From the NCBI RefSeq assembly GCF_003589595.1, contig NW_020655294.1:780089-844088 (forward strand): a stretch of 64,000 bases of DNA, given 5' to 3'. Within the stretch, counting starts at the first letter, position 1. Each line of letters opens with the position of its first letter. Position numbers and translations under genes: made by a program. Origin of the DNA: Hyposmocoma kahamanoa (lineage: Eukaryota; Arthropoda; Insecta; Lepidoptera; Cosmopterigidae). Below the pieces are notes generated by a model, which did not search any database, was not told where the DNA came from, and worked only from the letters and a program-made list of their open reading frames with translations. This document shows, piece after piece, positions 10,791 to 22,580 of the stretch.

Positions 10791-11401
10791 CTTCCCCCAT
10801 CAGTTCTCAAAAAAATTGTCTAATATATATTCAGTATAAATACCACAGTTACACTATGATCTCAAACTGTAGAACAACCTACTCGTATAAGTAATTTGCT
10901 GTCTACAAAATAATCTGCCTTGATAATGAAATTCACATGCTACGATAGGGGAAACAATAATTAGTAATGCGTGGATGTCGCCGGAGATACGGGCAGCGCG
11001 GTCATTATCATAAAATAGCGCACACCGCCGCCTGCCGTCACCATGTCATCATGATGTGACCTGATTTCCCGCTGAGACGTACCACAACAAGACGTAAATG
11101 ATGTATTTTCGCACAATTGACCAGCGTGTCATGTGTTTGGACGCAGTTAAACTGACAATCTTCTTGAACTACCACTACAAAATATATAATTCTATCCTTA
11201 TATCACAGTCTTTTTATGACATACGAACCACTGTCAATTAATATATCCACTGAGATATTTAGAGGAATGCGAAAAAAGATTGAGTTATGGTTGCAACATT
11301 CATAATTACGAATAATTGGTGAGGTATACCAGAACTTTTAATCGAAATCAAAAGACGATTGAAGTCATACTTCTTCAAATTAAAAGTTCTGTTATATGTG
11401 G
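10791..11401. other. no recognised feature
   Basis: One GC-richer patch (10960-11080) has no assigned function. Confidence 0.4.
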
Positions 11402-11935
11402 CCAATTTGACGACTTCCGTAGTCGAGTGGCTTGCCGGTTTTCATGGTGTCACCTTAGAATAATAACGCATAGAACGATAGTTTCATATCAAACGAACTG
11501 TCAGAAGTGAGGCAAAAATCAAATTCATGTTGGCTGGTTTCAATAGTAGGTTAATTTTCGGTTTTAGTGAATATTTATATAAAAATACAAGTTGAAACGC
11601 GTTACTTCCTTGTGGAATGTGATATTAGTATCTACTTTATGTTTGTCTGACCTATTTTTACACTCATTTACCGCACGTTTCGTCATTTTTAGCTAAAATA
11701 CTTGATCTGTTTGCGGTGCAACTTGACCTTGTGCACTGAAGGCCCGCCCGCTCGTGTAGGCCCTTTTGGCGCGCTTCAATTTGCCTCACTTAGGGTGTGC
11801 GGACTAGGTTTCTCTGTGTTATTATTCTAAGGGTTTACCGTCGTTGTTTTCGATATCCATAACAGTGCAGTATACCTACTTCGGGATATACGTTACTCCG
11901 TGACGTTGTCTAATATTTATTTATTTATTATCTCG
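11402..11935 (+). mobile_element. SINE F split by a MITE
   Basis: The head 'ACTTCCGTAGTCGAGTGGC…CCGGTTTTCATGGTGTC' (11408-11450) and the tail 'TTTACCGTCGTTGTTTTCGAT…GACGTTGTCTAATATTTAT' (11835-11925) are collinear with the uninterrupted copy at 23505-23715. Element 11505-11791 lies between them. Confidence 0.6.
11505..11791. mobile_element. MITE L, 287 bp, inverted ends AAGTGAGGCAAA
   Basis: Starts with AAGTGAGGCAAA and ends with its exact complement TTTGCCTCACTT, with further partial pairing inwards (AAATCAAATTC against GCGCTTCAATTT). No coding capacity. No clear target duplication can be read at the borders. Confidence 0.55.
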
Positions 11936-13460
11936 TTGTCTTTAGACTTCTGTAATTATATCATCATCATTATTTTCACTTCAGCCGAAAGATGTCATCT
12001 GTCATCTCATCTGACATCTTGCGCTGCACATATCCGGCGTATGTACGCAACTTTTCACCAGGTGTTCGGTCCACTCTGCAATTATTTGAATTATATTTAT
12101 TTCTTTATTGCATTTCCAAAGAATAAAGTTGTTTGTCGAGATCAAAACGCTTTTATTAAGTATGTATTATTTTACAATTAAAAGTAATGTAACCGGACCG
12201 GAGCTCAATGAGCACAACAAAGGGACAAGGACGTTTCCTTAATACCGCAATGCATTGCTTGTCGTGTGACGTCTATTCATATGACTGTGATTGTATTGGT
12301 TCCAAGGGCAATGGTTATCTTCATTCAAGAACACAGCAATGCGGTTTTGTACCTGAAATAGAAGGAATAGTGATACGTAACCAGGTGACTCCAGGTATAG
12401 AAAAAAAATTACCACTTAAATGATATGTTGGAAATTATGAAAGGAAAAAAGTATTCCCAAACTGCAGCAAGTTCAGCAACCAAAATCTGTGAATGTACTT
12501 GCCATATGGACCTTAGCTGGATTTCTAGAAGATCGTAGAGAAGTTTAGAAGAAGTCCACTGATATGTAGTTCATGAAGCTGTATCGCAGTTATCTTTATC
12601 TTACATTACGTTTTCTATTTTCGGTGTTGGAGCAAGTATTAGATTCTATTACAACTTTGAGATGAGTTCGAAACTCGCTGGCAATATTTTGTATATTTCG
12701 AGCAAGGGGTTTTTTGAGGCCACTCATAAAGTTACCAGGTGCAATTTAGAAACTTTTTATAACTGGTATCGTGTGGTTTTGTTAACGAGAAAGATTACTC
12801 CAGAAAGCCGACTTTTGGGTAAAAGTTTTTCCGAAAATGTTGGATTTGTCGTCATCATTTTCTCAACTAAGTGAATGGTACTAGAAGTCCGTTAAGTTGG
12901 GTAGACATTAAACTACATGATGTGGCTTAGTCTTATCGTCTTACAAAATTTATAGACATTTTTATTATATATTATTATAGAAATTTATAGATGTTCAATC
13001 AAGTTGAAAAATTTGTAGGCCCTTCGGTCGAAGATTTTAGTTTAATTTAGACAAACCACGAATGATTTTTTATAAGCAGTGACCTCTTTGTGAAAGACTT
13101 TATAGTGGGAATTACTGCCACTTAAACAAAACAAATATATAAATCTATTTTAATCATATACATATACCAACAGTATAAAAATTGGATTCTGTCTGTGTTA
13201 ACGTGAAGTCTTGTGTACATGATAATATAATTGACTATAAAGGCTAATAAATTAAGTTTTAACCTTCATCATGAAGCTGTAAAGAGAACCAGTTTCTGTC
13301 ACTGACAACATGAAAATTTAACAATACCGCCACAATTTCCAGAGCCAAGAGTAGCTTAATAAAGTAACTTAATACCAACAAAATCTCACCAACAAACTAT
13401 TGTCTGTCTCCGGATCATAATGACATTAGCATCTGTTTATGCAAACTCATTGACACTGTT
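11936..13460. other. no recognised gene
   Basis: Several frames of 60-93 codons (12208-12423 and 12662-12874, for example) have no recognisable motif and no sign of a splice-linked gene. Confidence 0.35.
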
Positions 13461-13595
13461 AGGAAATGAAACTATTTTCTCGGATTTAAATGGTGTATAT
13501 TTGTTTTTTCAAACAAATCAACGTTTCGGGCCCTTTACAGGTCCCGTGGTCACGGTTGACTTATTTTTAAATCCGGAAAACTAGTTTCATTTCCT
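13461..13595 (+). mobile_element. foldback MITE N, 135 bp
   Basis: The left end AGGAAATGAAACTATTTTCT continues with CGGATTTAAA. The right end is the near-complement TTTAAATCCGGAAAAC then TAGTTTCATTTCCT, making a terminal inverted repeat of about 30 bp with few mismatches. The core 'CGTTTCGGGCCCTTTACAGG' is shared with 803-938. Confidence 0.75.
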
Positions 13596-13821
13596 ATGAG
13601 TAACAATCGTGAAAACCTAAGATGTTGACACTGTTGTTTCTTTCAGCAGGAACAATGGATTAAGCGATTATCATTAATTCCAGGTTATTGTTGTGACCAT
13701 GGGACTGGAAACAATGTCCTGAGTAGAAGGAACAGTTATTTGCAATATTTCATTTTGATTGAATATCATGATGTTTCTATTAATATTATTTATTTATTTT
13801 TTCGTGTAAATACTCCACCAT

Positions 13822-13930
13822 TGTTTATTGCCTCAATGTGGCTACGAGTTAGGTAGACACTGGTTCGACTCCAGTCGGATTGAAGGAATATTTCTTTATG
13901 TTTGTTCGATATTTATATCAATAATATTTA
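13822..13930 (+). mobile_element. tRNA-derived SINE E, head fragment
   Basis: A degenerate tRNA-like head with box-B-like 'GGTTCGACTCC' is followed by 'AGTCGGATTGAAGGAATATTT…TTCGATATTTATA'. The same head-to-body junction occurs at 31739-31870 and 50444-50530. Confidence 0.55.
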
Positions 13931-15639
13931 GTAGCGACATCTGGCGACCACCACTACTTAACACAACGGTGCAGGGTACTAGGTCCCATCAATTGGTACA
14001 TGGTGATCTTGCTAGATGGCGTAACCAAATATCAATATTATTAACAGTAATTCCCTTCTCCTATCTTTTGCGTTTGGCTTAACACGACGCGAAACCACAT
14101 CTCCGGTAGTTTCATTCCAATTTCTTTATCCAGAACTTACAATAATAATGAACAATTGTTTATTTATTTCCTTCGTAAACCGTCTTAATACAGTATAGCA
14201 TGTCGTTTTGTTTATGTAAATGACTGATAAATAATAATTAATTAATGACTAGTTCTATTAAGTTTTGTTTTACCTTTACGAATTCGTTTTCAGAACAAAT
14301 GAAAATGTCCACTACTTCAGATACTCGATTTAGCGTTTGTATGGTGCGAGTAAAAGAGCGTCTTATAGAGCAAATTAATCCTTGTGACACTGCCAACAGC
14401 TACTGCCGCCGGCGCCAGTGCACATATTCATTCGGCACACATATACTGAGCCTTTGTAGTACACCCGACTTTGAATTATTATCTCGCAGCACTAGAATTA
14501 AGTAACTTTAAAAAGCAAAGTCCCTTCTCGGTTCCAGCTTGATTTATTCAAGACACCCAATACAAACAAGTACCACGTACCAAGTACCACGTTTGTTCGA
14601 ATATCGCCTCCAGTACAATGGAACAAGATTTGTCGATGTGTAGCTTGATGTTTTGTATGTTGTACATACAGTTGGAGATAACGGCGACAAATTTTACACG
14701 AAAATAATACGTCGTCACCACAGATGGGCAGTGAGTTTTTAGCCAAAGCACCAGGTTTTAATCCATTTCTGCTCAAAATCGTGGGCGGAAACGGCGAAAA
14801 CGAAATCCACACAATAGCCACATTGCAATCCTATGGATTCTCACTTTTAAGCATGGACATTACGATTAAATTTTTGTGAAGATCGATTCAAATGCAAGCG
14901 GACCGATTCAATAGAATGGCAAATCGAATCATCTACTTCGGAAAGCAATAATCATTTTGTAATTGTTTCATTAAATTCGAACAAAACTCGATTTCCGAAG
15001 ATTTAGTTGTAAATAGATTTTGTCCTCGATTCTGGACATTAACCAAGTTAAAATCCGGGTGGTTCCCCATCTCTGGTTGTTACTGATCGAGGTGCGAGCA
15101 AGTCTGATAGGTACAGGTGTAGTCACCAGCACTGTAAGCAACTTAAATATTCCAAATGGTCCACCTATCAATTTCGAAGCAAACCGTTTTATCCGTTCTG
15201 AGTTGTTTGAATGTGCAAAAAAGTATAAAGATCCAAATGTGATGGAACCTTTCAGACTTTCTATTGCGTTTTTAAATATCAGTATTGTCTTTCTGTATAA
15301 TGTACATCGGTGCTACGTCAACGGGAGCAATCTAATACGAGAAAGAGCAAACTTTCTTGAAACATTCATCGTCTTAAGATATAACTTGTGTAATGCAGTC
15401 TAAGAGTTGTCGCAAATTCTCCTCAGAGATACTGAAACAAGTAAGATACAGTAACGGATTTTGTTTTTATGCTCTTTTTACACAAACGAGACGCCATTGT
15501 TACAGTGTTCATGCTGACGATTGCTTTTTGTATTTACAACATTGTGTTGCGTTTATTATATAAAACTTTGGCGATAAAGGTGAATATTTTGGCAGTCAAA
15601 AGCCAAAAACTACCCAAATATAATAAAAATTGGTTTGAA
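13931..15639. other. no recognised gene; several unassigned frames
   Basis: The longest frames are 107 codons (minus, 14821-14498) and 127 codons (plus, 15020-15403). Neither has a motif I recognise. Around 14520-14600 the minus strand carries GAATAAATCAAG and a duplicated GTACCACGTACCAAGTACCACGT, possibly an LTR end, but no partner was found. Confidence 0.3.
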
Positions 15640-16060
15640 ATTTGTAAATGCCTTTTATACGATAATCGTGGTCAGTCATAATTCAACTATTAATAATATT
15701 AACCTTAGAACTAAGTCCAAACTCATAGTACCACGATTTAGTTTAACAAAGATAAACGATTCGTTTATAGCAAACTGTGTACGTTTTGCAGTAACATTCC
15801 GGAGCATGTTATATTAATTTAAAACTGACATTAAAAATATTTTAATTGAAAAGGCAGATTACAAAATTAAAGACAAAAATGTATGGAAAGACGACTTGGG
15901 TCTAGATTCTACACAAATTTCAAAAGCAATCCCTAGAGTTTCTTGCTCGTTCTTCTCGGGGAAGTATGCACAGTAAACGAGCTTAAAAAATGACGTTTTC
16001 AAGTGTAAATGAATTTTACCTGTGGAATAAAAATTCCTTGACTTTGTCTTCACTTCTTCA
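15640..16060 (+). mobile_element. LINE D, ORF C-terminus and 3' end
   Basis: The plus frames encode LRTKSKLIVPRFSLTKIN, then (after frameshift) NIPEHV, then IKNILIEKADYKIKD and KNVWKD. This order, 'RNKxxLxVP…YNKLPEHVR…FKxxLKxxLIxKAYYKIxDYLxDKxxW', is the standard ending of a common insect non-LTR family often labelled jockey-like. It is followed by a UTR with 'TTCTTGCTCGTTCTTCTCGGGGAAG' and the terminal 'CTTGACTTTGTC' unit. The UTR recurs at 43227-43540, 44468-44633 and 59536-59649. Confidence 0.75.
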
Positions 16061-16094
16061 TAGCTGAGTATAAGTCGTAATTTGTACCACTTAC

Positions 16095-16350
16095 AAGATC
16101 TTGGTTGGACTCATCCATCTACGATATTCAACGTTGACGATTTGCCTTCTCATCTTGCTGCAGGAATCCCTCGTTTCTCTAACCACTTTTCGGCTACCAT
16201 TCGGATAGGGCTGTTTCCCTTTGTCATCACCACGTCTCATGCAGCTTAATTTTATGATGTCGTTAGTTCGTCTTTGGGTTTTGGAGTTCGGAACTCTATC
16301 TACATGTTTGATATCGAGCATGGCGTCATAGGGATCACTCTGCAACTCTC
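16095..16350 (-). mobile_element. RTE-type LINE ORF fragment
   Basis: Minus frame: SDPYDAMLDIKHVDRVPNSK then TQRRTNDIIKLSCM. This corresponds to the RTE segment '…QRAMExxMLxIxxxDRxxNxxIRxRTxVxDI…' that precedes the W-x-W-A-G-H block, which has been lost here. It is a relic without an initiation site of its own. Confidence 0.65.
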
Positions 16351-17814
16351 ATGTTAATGTTGTCCCAAACAACATAGATGCTTTATTCCAGATTTCGGCT
16401 CCTGTTCATCCATTTGCGAGAATATATGAATTTTATCAATACGAAAAAGTAAGTTGTACAAATATGCCAAACTTCAAGTTGGTAGCAGTAATAATTTCTT
16501 AGAAAAACGGCGGTGATATACAGATGCTCAGAAAAAGAGTCACGAAATAGGTTTCTTTTTTGTCCTAACATACAAACAGCCAATAATATCTGTCTTTCTC
16601 TATTTAATAGTGAAGATGTGGAAATCTCATCTGAAAATACCGGTTCAAATGTTTAGACGACAGTTAATAACATAACATTTATAGTTTCTATATTAGTACA
16701 AAAAAACTATTCCACTTTCCTCCCTGCACCGTAGTCGGATAAAAAGTTGCCGATTTGTATTCCACGAAACGCAAGCCAACTGGCTTTTTCTTTACGCACA
16801 AGTTTCAATAACAAGTAAGAAATCAATCTACTTCCCTCTGTTGAATGAAATTCATAAATTCTAGGGGGAAAAGTCAATTCGTCAATGTCAATTTGTTATT
16901 TGTTGGTGTTGACAGAAATGCATTGCTATTTTGACGGTAGCAACAGCTGTGTTTAAAATACGGCAACTTTATTGCTCACGATTACAAAGTATAAATACTT
17001 GACTTTATTTGTTGTGATTAGACAGGAAACCAAAAATCCGGCTCAAAGTATCAACTTGTCTTTTTGGGGTCCCTTCAGAGAGGACATTTGCTTTTTTGAG
17101 TGATTTCAAGGTTGCACATGTTAATGTTGACTATTCTTTATTAGACAATACTTTAAACTATAGGACCATCCCGCCACTGCACCGGCTTCCTAAGCAAAGA
17201 ACACGCACAGGACACACTTCCCACGCTGCCTCAATGTGATTTCGGGACAGATGTCTCCGATGAGTTTTGTAAATAGCCCTAATTGTGTATTTCTTTCTCC
17301 TTTAAAATAAGAAACAAAAAATATTGGAAAATTATTTTCATGATATTGCACCCTCAATCGAAAAGTGACAAAATAAAAAAGTTGGAATTTTTGGAAAGCT
17401 GATCAAATATGGGGCACCAGTCAAAAATGCCATTTCTATTAGTTCCAAATAGGAATAAATTATATTTGAAAATATACATATATAGATATTTTAAAGCAGA
17501 ACTAAATGTTTATTAGTCTAGGTTAAAATAAATACTAATCGTTTCTTCCTATCGTCAAATCAAACCCCTTACCGAATGCTGAAACTTTCCAGGTCAGTGG
17601 TGTTATAAATCATATCAATTGTTGTTCGCAAACGGGAAGAATGATTAATACCCCACTTTGTCACGATCGATTCTACTCGCCTACAATGGGACCAGGTATT
17701 TAGGTGGTTCATTTCATTTTCAATGAAGACTGACCTTTTGTTGAAGTTGTTATTTATCCATCACGTAGTAGAGATGCACTAGCGAACATAGGCCCTGACG
17801 TTAATACGATACCA
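16351..17814. other. no recognised feature
   Basis: Mixed-composition sequence. No repeat shared with the rest of the window was seen. Confidence 0.35.
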
Positions 17815-18018
17815 TGTTTTTTGTATGATATCAAGAAACGGGGCGAATAGGTCATGTGTCTGATGATAAACGGCACGCCTATCAGGTACAACACTGCTCA
17901 CAATTTTAATAGCAAAGATCTGCACTCCCACTTGCCCGTCACCCTAAGACATGAATTTGACAAATCCTATGTGCCTGCGTTTTATCAGAAACAAAACCCT
18001 TAAAAACCGGAACAGCAG
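17815..18018 (-). mobile_element. repeat A, left arm of an inverted pair
   Basis: Diverged copy starting after a T-run: 'TATGATATCAAGAAACGGGGCGAATAGG…CTGATGATAAACGGC…AAAGATCTGCACTCCC…GACATGAATTTGAC…'. It faces the copy at 18068-18262. Confidence 0.75.
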
Positions 18019-18067
18019 TTTAGTTTTAGTACCAGTAAATCTTCCCGTGAAAGAGTTCACTGCATTC

Positions 18068-18262
18068 CAGTTTTGAGGGGTAATGGTGCTGGTGAATTTA
18101 CGGGCACATGAGACATGTCAACTTATGTCCCAGGGTAACAGGCGCAGTGACAGTGTTCCTCAGATCTACGCAATTTAAAACTCTCAGTGGCGCTGCAAAC
18201 TGTTATGGACAGGCATGCCGCTTAACATCAGACTCACGACTTGTTTGTCCCGTTACTTCACA
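18068..18262 (+). mobile_element. repeat A, right arm of an inverted pair
   Basis: Blocks 'GGTGCTGGTGAATTTACGGGC', 'TGTCAACTTATGTCCCAGGG', 'GGCGCAGTGACAGTG', 'TGTTATGGACAGGC' and 'GTTTGTCCCGTTACTT' are in sense order. The 50-bp spacer to the opposite copy makes a potential 0.45-kb cruciform. Confidence 0.8.
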
Positions 18263-18609
18263 AGTAGGTATGAGAGCAGTACTTCCCAGGACAAACTGTT
18301 TCATTTTCTTTTATGTTCCTGTATTGACACAATTCACAAGCAACATGTAGCTGGTCGTTATACCGGAATATGTGAGTCAACAATGCGTAACTTTTGTTTA
18401 GCAAAAAACCTTTATCAATTTTATATGCGCGTCATGTTCAACTTTGCCCAATATGTCGCGGGTCACAATGTTGAGCATCAATTATTCCCTGGTGAATACG
18501 AGGTTTAGTCACATTTTGAATTATTTAGTGGTCTAATCCCACATAAATAGAGAATAAATTCAGCAAATGGAAAGATAGTGTATACACGTTTCATGATATA
18601 AGTAAATAT
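18263..18609. other. no recognised feature
   Basis: Contains a 97-codon plus frame ending at 18508, partly inside repeat A, with no motif. Confidence 0.35.
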
Positions 18610-18840
18610 AGTAGTCAATGTTGGGTATGGCAGAAGAAGCATAAAGCAATTGTGAATGATTTAGAAATAAAAGTGTTGCGCAGTATGTATAGTATAAATC
18701 CTGAAACAGAACGAGAAACAATGTAATAAGAGAGTACTCTGGTCTGATAAGATGATAAAGTGACTAAGATACAAAAGGGAATGCTTCGATGGTTAGGGCA
18801 TATGGAAATAATAGATGTTAGAATAATAACTACATAAATT
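18610..18840 (+). mobile_element. RTE-like LINE ORF fragment
   Basis: Plus-frame pieces CWVWQKKHKAIVNDLEIKVL, RSMYSINPETERE and, after stops, KVTKIQKGMLRWLGHMEI. They reproduce the order 'ExWxxxKKxxxxINxxEMxxLRxMxGVxxxDRxRN…RVxRGMLRWxGHxER' seen in a very widespread insect LINE. In-frame stops show it is dead. Confidence 0.75.
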
Positions 18841-19489
18841 TATTGAACAAACATAGAGGAAACTGTGAGAAAAATCATTCTTAGTGTACATATCTCAACA
18901 AAATTGAAGATGTCCTTGAAATGGTAAATTAAATATTGGAAGCGAAAGGGTTACATCAGAAACGTAACCAATTGAGGTATGTGTTATCTGCTTTTTGCTA
19001 TGATTAAGTATTGACGCGTATGTATATCGTGCATTGTGACCAACAATCACAAAAAGAAAAACTTGCTTTTCAAAATCAATACTTATTTTCAGTAACATTA
19101 AAGGTCATTTTCAGAAAATTACTTTTTCGTTTAGTGACGTTATTGGTTTCAACGTACGATGTGTTTTATTATAGTATTTAAAGAGAGATGTTGTGGATAT
19201 CATTGCCACTTCTGTTCTCTCCGTTAAAGATTTGATTGAAGTTTAATACCGTATACCGTATACCGCATTTTCGAGGTAAAAGGTTCGCTGATAGGGTATA
19301 GCTCTGTAATTTCATATCATTTAAATATAAGTATTATGTCATTTTCGCTAATATATCTTATATATATTTATTTGCATATTATATGGTAGTATATGGTAGT
19401 AATAGTAAAATGAAAGCACTAATATTTCTAATTTATTTTTTATTTTTTATTCTTTTCTTTTTAATGAATTTCTGGCGTCGAGCTCTACG
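18841..19489. other. no gene; short tandem repeats
   Basis: Triplicated ATACCGT at about 19247-19266 and duplicated TATATGGTAG at about 19380-19400. Nothing else supported. Confidence 0.4.
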
Positions 19490-19740
19490 GGCTTACTGAA
19501 AATCAGCGCTGTGGTAAAGCTACTGCAGCATATGCTGAGATAAGTCCCGTGTTGGCATGACGCTACAACACAGGCAATACTACTGTCTACTGTGCATCAT
19601 TGTTTTAGTTTTACCTGTATTTATAAGTCATATACCTACTTATTTGTATGTAAACTGTTTTAGTGTGGTTTTGTGTTGTTGTATTCGTGCCAATAACAGT
19701 ACGTCTATGTCTATGTCTATGTATAAAGTTATATCACAGT
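19490..19740 (+). repeat. LINE 3'-UTR-like segment
   Basis: 'ACTGAAAATCAGCGCTGTGG…GCTGAGATAAG…TTGGCATGACGCTACAACAC' has the same spaced blocks as 27187-27280 ('GCTGAAAATCAGTGTCGTAG…TTGGCAGCACAACACACAC'). It is followed by AT-rich text and a (TCTATG)3 run at 19703-19722. Identification as a LINE 3' region is from memory of similar insect repeats. Confidence 0.4.
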
Positions 19741-21059
19741 ACACAAGAAAAAGGTAACTTATATCATGATTATGCTAAAATTATATTCAGTTCTACAGCA
19801 ACTAGAGCCGTGGCAATAAGACAGAAAGATGCATAATTTCACAATTATGACGAATGCTTAAAAAGAAATGAATATTGAAACTGAAGTTACAGATTTATTT
19901 CTGGTATTAAGTCTATAGAACACTGGATAAAAAAAGCAAATTTGTTATAAATAGAAAATAATTGTATTTTCAAATTAAACCGAAAGTTAGAGATGATAAG
20001 TACGTACTTAAAATGAACACTAAAAGCGACGAGCTGTCAAACTAAAGGCCAAAATTGAAATAAAAAGGAAACATAAAAACGGTTGATGAAAAATTACCGC
20101 GATAACTTTGCGGTATTTTACGCCTTACTGCTTAAAGGGAAGAACTCAAAAACTAAAAAAAATATACTTTATGTTGACTACAGATTCGACTCTATTTCGG
20201 CAAATAAATTCGTTAAAATCATAATTGAAAGCACTAAAGAAAATCAATTGGATATCTCATTCAAGTACAATATTAAGTAACTATTCAGTTAAATATTTTT
20301 GCAATAAACTTTAGATCTTTTTATACAATAAATTCGGACATTTTTGAAAATATAAAATGAGTATTTACAAAATTACGTATATATATACAACAAAAGAAGA
20401 CAACCAAGGACTCAAAACTCAAAACGGACACGCAACAGATCTAATCGACAATGGCGGCATGATTTGGACTCCTGGTTAAAGGTTGGACGATGACGATCTC
20501 ATATCTTCGTGCCACCTTTTTATCACCATCTTTACTGGTTTATATTACGGGAAAGTTGATAATCTTCTAATCAAAATCAACACCATAACAAAATCATCGT
20601 ACAATTGTCCAGAAGAATGAATTTCGGTATTCGGCTTCATTTGTAAAACATTCTTCCCAACACTAAAACAAACTTGCAGAGATAGAATATAGTATATACG
20701 AGTAAAACTACGAACATTGGATAAGGTACTTAAATCTTCATGCGGAAAAAGAGCAATAGCTTTTTGTGCTGAGACTTCGGCTTTTATCTTCGTGATTTGG
20801 CTGAACATTTTCCTTTTTTAGATCTTTTTGTTAATACTATACGTTCAATACAATGCGAAGGTTGACCTCTCAACTTAGTTTTTTTATATATCTATTTCTT
20901 TTATAATCTTTCTATATGGATAATCTAAAATCGATGATGACACATCCTCGTCCAAAAATAACTCCACGTTGAAGTGCATAATTGGAAAGACAATGGTAAT
21001 ACAAATACGAATAATAAAAAAATGCTGTTTTTGACAGTAATTTGCACAAAGATATAAAT
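19741..21059. other. no recognised gene
   Basis: Frames of 65-87 codons (20083-20280 plus, 20808-20545 minus) are low-complexity or unrecognised. Confidence 0.35.
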
Positions 21060-21605
21060 TTCATTTAAGACGAGTCACCGGACGAGAAGCGAGGAAGTCT
21101 ATTTTGCTAGATCAAATGGTTCAGGTGTTTACTAATAAATAATGGTCCTGTTTGTTACAACGAATTAGCATATTCTTCCTAAATAAAAAATCGGAAGTAC
21201 ATCTTATCGTACATGATAGGATGTACTTTATCCGATCATATAAAATCCAGAGAACAAGCTAAAATAAAAATCTAAAACAAATTATTTAATAATAAAATCT
21301 AACCTTCCATTTTTTTATGGAGACATTTCTCTTTAAGTACTACAGTAAACCTGCCAAATTTTGGTTTTCAACTGAAGCCCTATAGACAAAAATTCATATT
21401 TATTCCAAAACTTGAATATTGCTCAGCGCTTTAACGACATGCCGCGCCGCCCGCTGCTCCGTCAGTCGCCATCTGGCGCTTGTCAACATCGGACCTATGT
21501 CAAATTGTTGCCGCCTGTTCTTATATTATTCACATTTTTGAGCCGATTGCGGGACGCGAGAGGCGGGACCTCTTCACCTCACCTTCAAAAATCCACGTTC
21601 TTGAA
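21060..21605 (-). repeat. composite repeat G with embedded coding relic
   Basis: Inverse copy of 62055-62610. 21605-21300 carries the block 'CGCCATCTGGCGCTTGTC…' and the motif GTTTTCAACTGAAG (complement of CTTCAGTTGAAAAC). 21060-21130, on the plus strand, reads EARKSILLDQMVQVFT, which matches EAGKTVLLDQMVYIFT from the minus strand of 62604-62550. The peptide family is not recognised. A hairpin AAGTACATC…GATGTACTT lies at 21195-21228. Confidence 0.55.
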
Positions 21606-22249
21606 ATAAAAAAATACAGAAGGTTATATAGCAGTTTCTGCATATTTGGATGATATCTACGAGGAGTATCTACGATACTCCAAAATAACAAATGTTTGTT
21701 TACAAAAAGTAGCCACTAGAGATACATACTCGTTTTCATCAAAGAATACCTTACATTCGCGGCAGAGACTAATCAATTAGACGATATCAAGTTTAATTTA
21801 TACAAAAGAAATAAAGATTCTTTGAACAAGTTTGTTTTGGCTTTGATGAGGTTGTTCAACATTTATTCAAAAGACGCCTTTTAATTATAAACACAGTCAC
21901 TTTTGAAAAATAAAAATAAAATGCTTCAAATCTGAAACACAATATAAACACACTCCTTCTGAACACTCATTAGTGTGCCACGTTCAGTAAAAAGTTAAAA
22001 AAGGGAAGGAAAGGACACAAGAAAGGAAACAGAAGGAGAACAAAAACAAATTATCTTTAACTTGTTAATAATATCTCTGGACGATGTAAAATAAGTCGTA
22101 AAAGACTTGTTGACAAATAATAAACTTGATGATTCAATTTTTAAAGATAAAAATGGAGATCATGCTTTTCATGCTTTGTTAGTAGAAGAACACATAAAAG
22201 CAGCGATGTATATTTGTAATTCGTATATATTTATTATGAACACAAAGAA
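21606..22249. other. no recognised feature
   Basis: A-rich, with no frame above 60 codons. Confidence 0.4.
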
Positions 22250-22335
22250 AAATTTCGTCAGCCCGGTTTGATTTGAAACCACGTCCATGCTGCACCGTAG
22301 CATTACTCTAACCATCTGAGCCACGGGTCCAGTTA
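22250..22335 (-). mobile_element. tRNA-like SINE head
   Basis: On the minus strand: 'GTGGCTCAGATGGTTAGAGT' (box A-like, with GCTC/GAGT D-stem), an ATGCT/AGCAT anticodon-like stem around a 7-nt loop ACGGTGC, and a box-B-like GGTTTCAAATC. The cloverleaf is recognisable but the T- and acceptor stems are imperfect. A SINE head is more likely than a tRNA gene. Confidence 0.55.
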
Positions 22336-22479
22336 TCAATTCGTCGAAATTCTCCTATGTGTTGTTTTTTCAAACAAACCAAAATTACATGGCTGACTGA
22401 CATTTTAAAGTTATCAACCAGTTATGTCTAATATAAATGCAAACCACCCTATTTTTACCCGACTGTGTTAGAAGTAGGG

Positions 22480-22580
22480 TAAAATTTTGTCTCACGCTGT
22501 ACAGCCTAAACGGCTTGATGGATTTTGACATTTGAGGTGTCGTTAGATTCGTCTTGATTCTGGGAGTGACATGGATATAA
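22480..22580 (+). repeat. interspersed repeat fragment
   Basis: 'GTCTCACGCTGTACAGCC…TTTGACATTTGAGG…GATTCTGGGAGTGACATGG' resembles a common lepidopteran repeat usually followed by '…CCCGCGGACGAAG…' text. The downstream part is not present. Identification is from memory. Confidence 0.35.

Noticed and set aside
22250..22335. Functional tRNA-Thr-like gene
   Set aside because: Anticodon-like loop is present, but the acceptor and T stems are imperfect, and box B is GGTTTCAAATC. It is more likely a SINE head.
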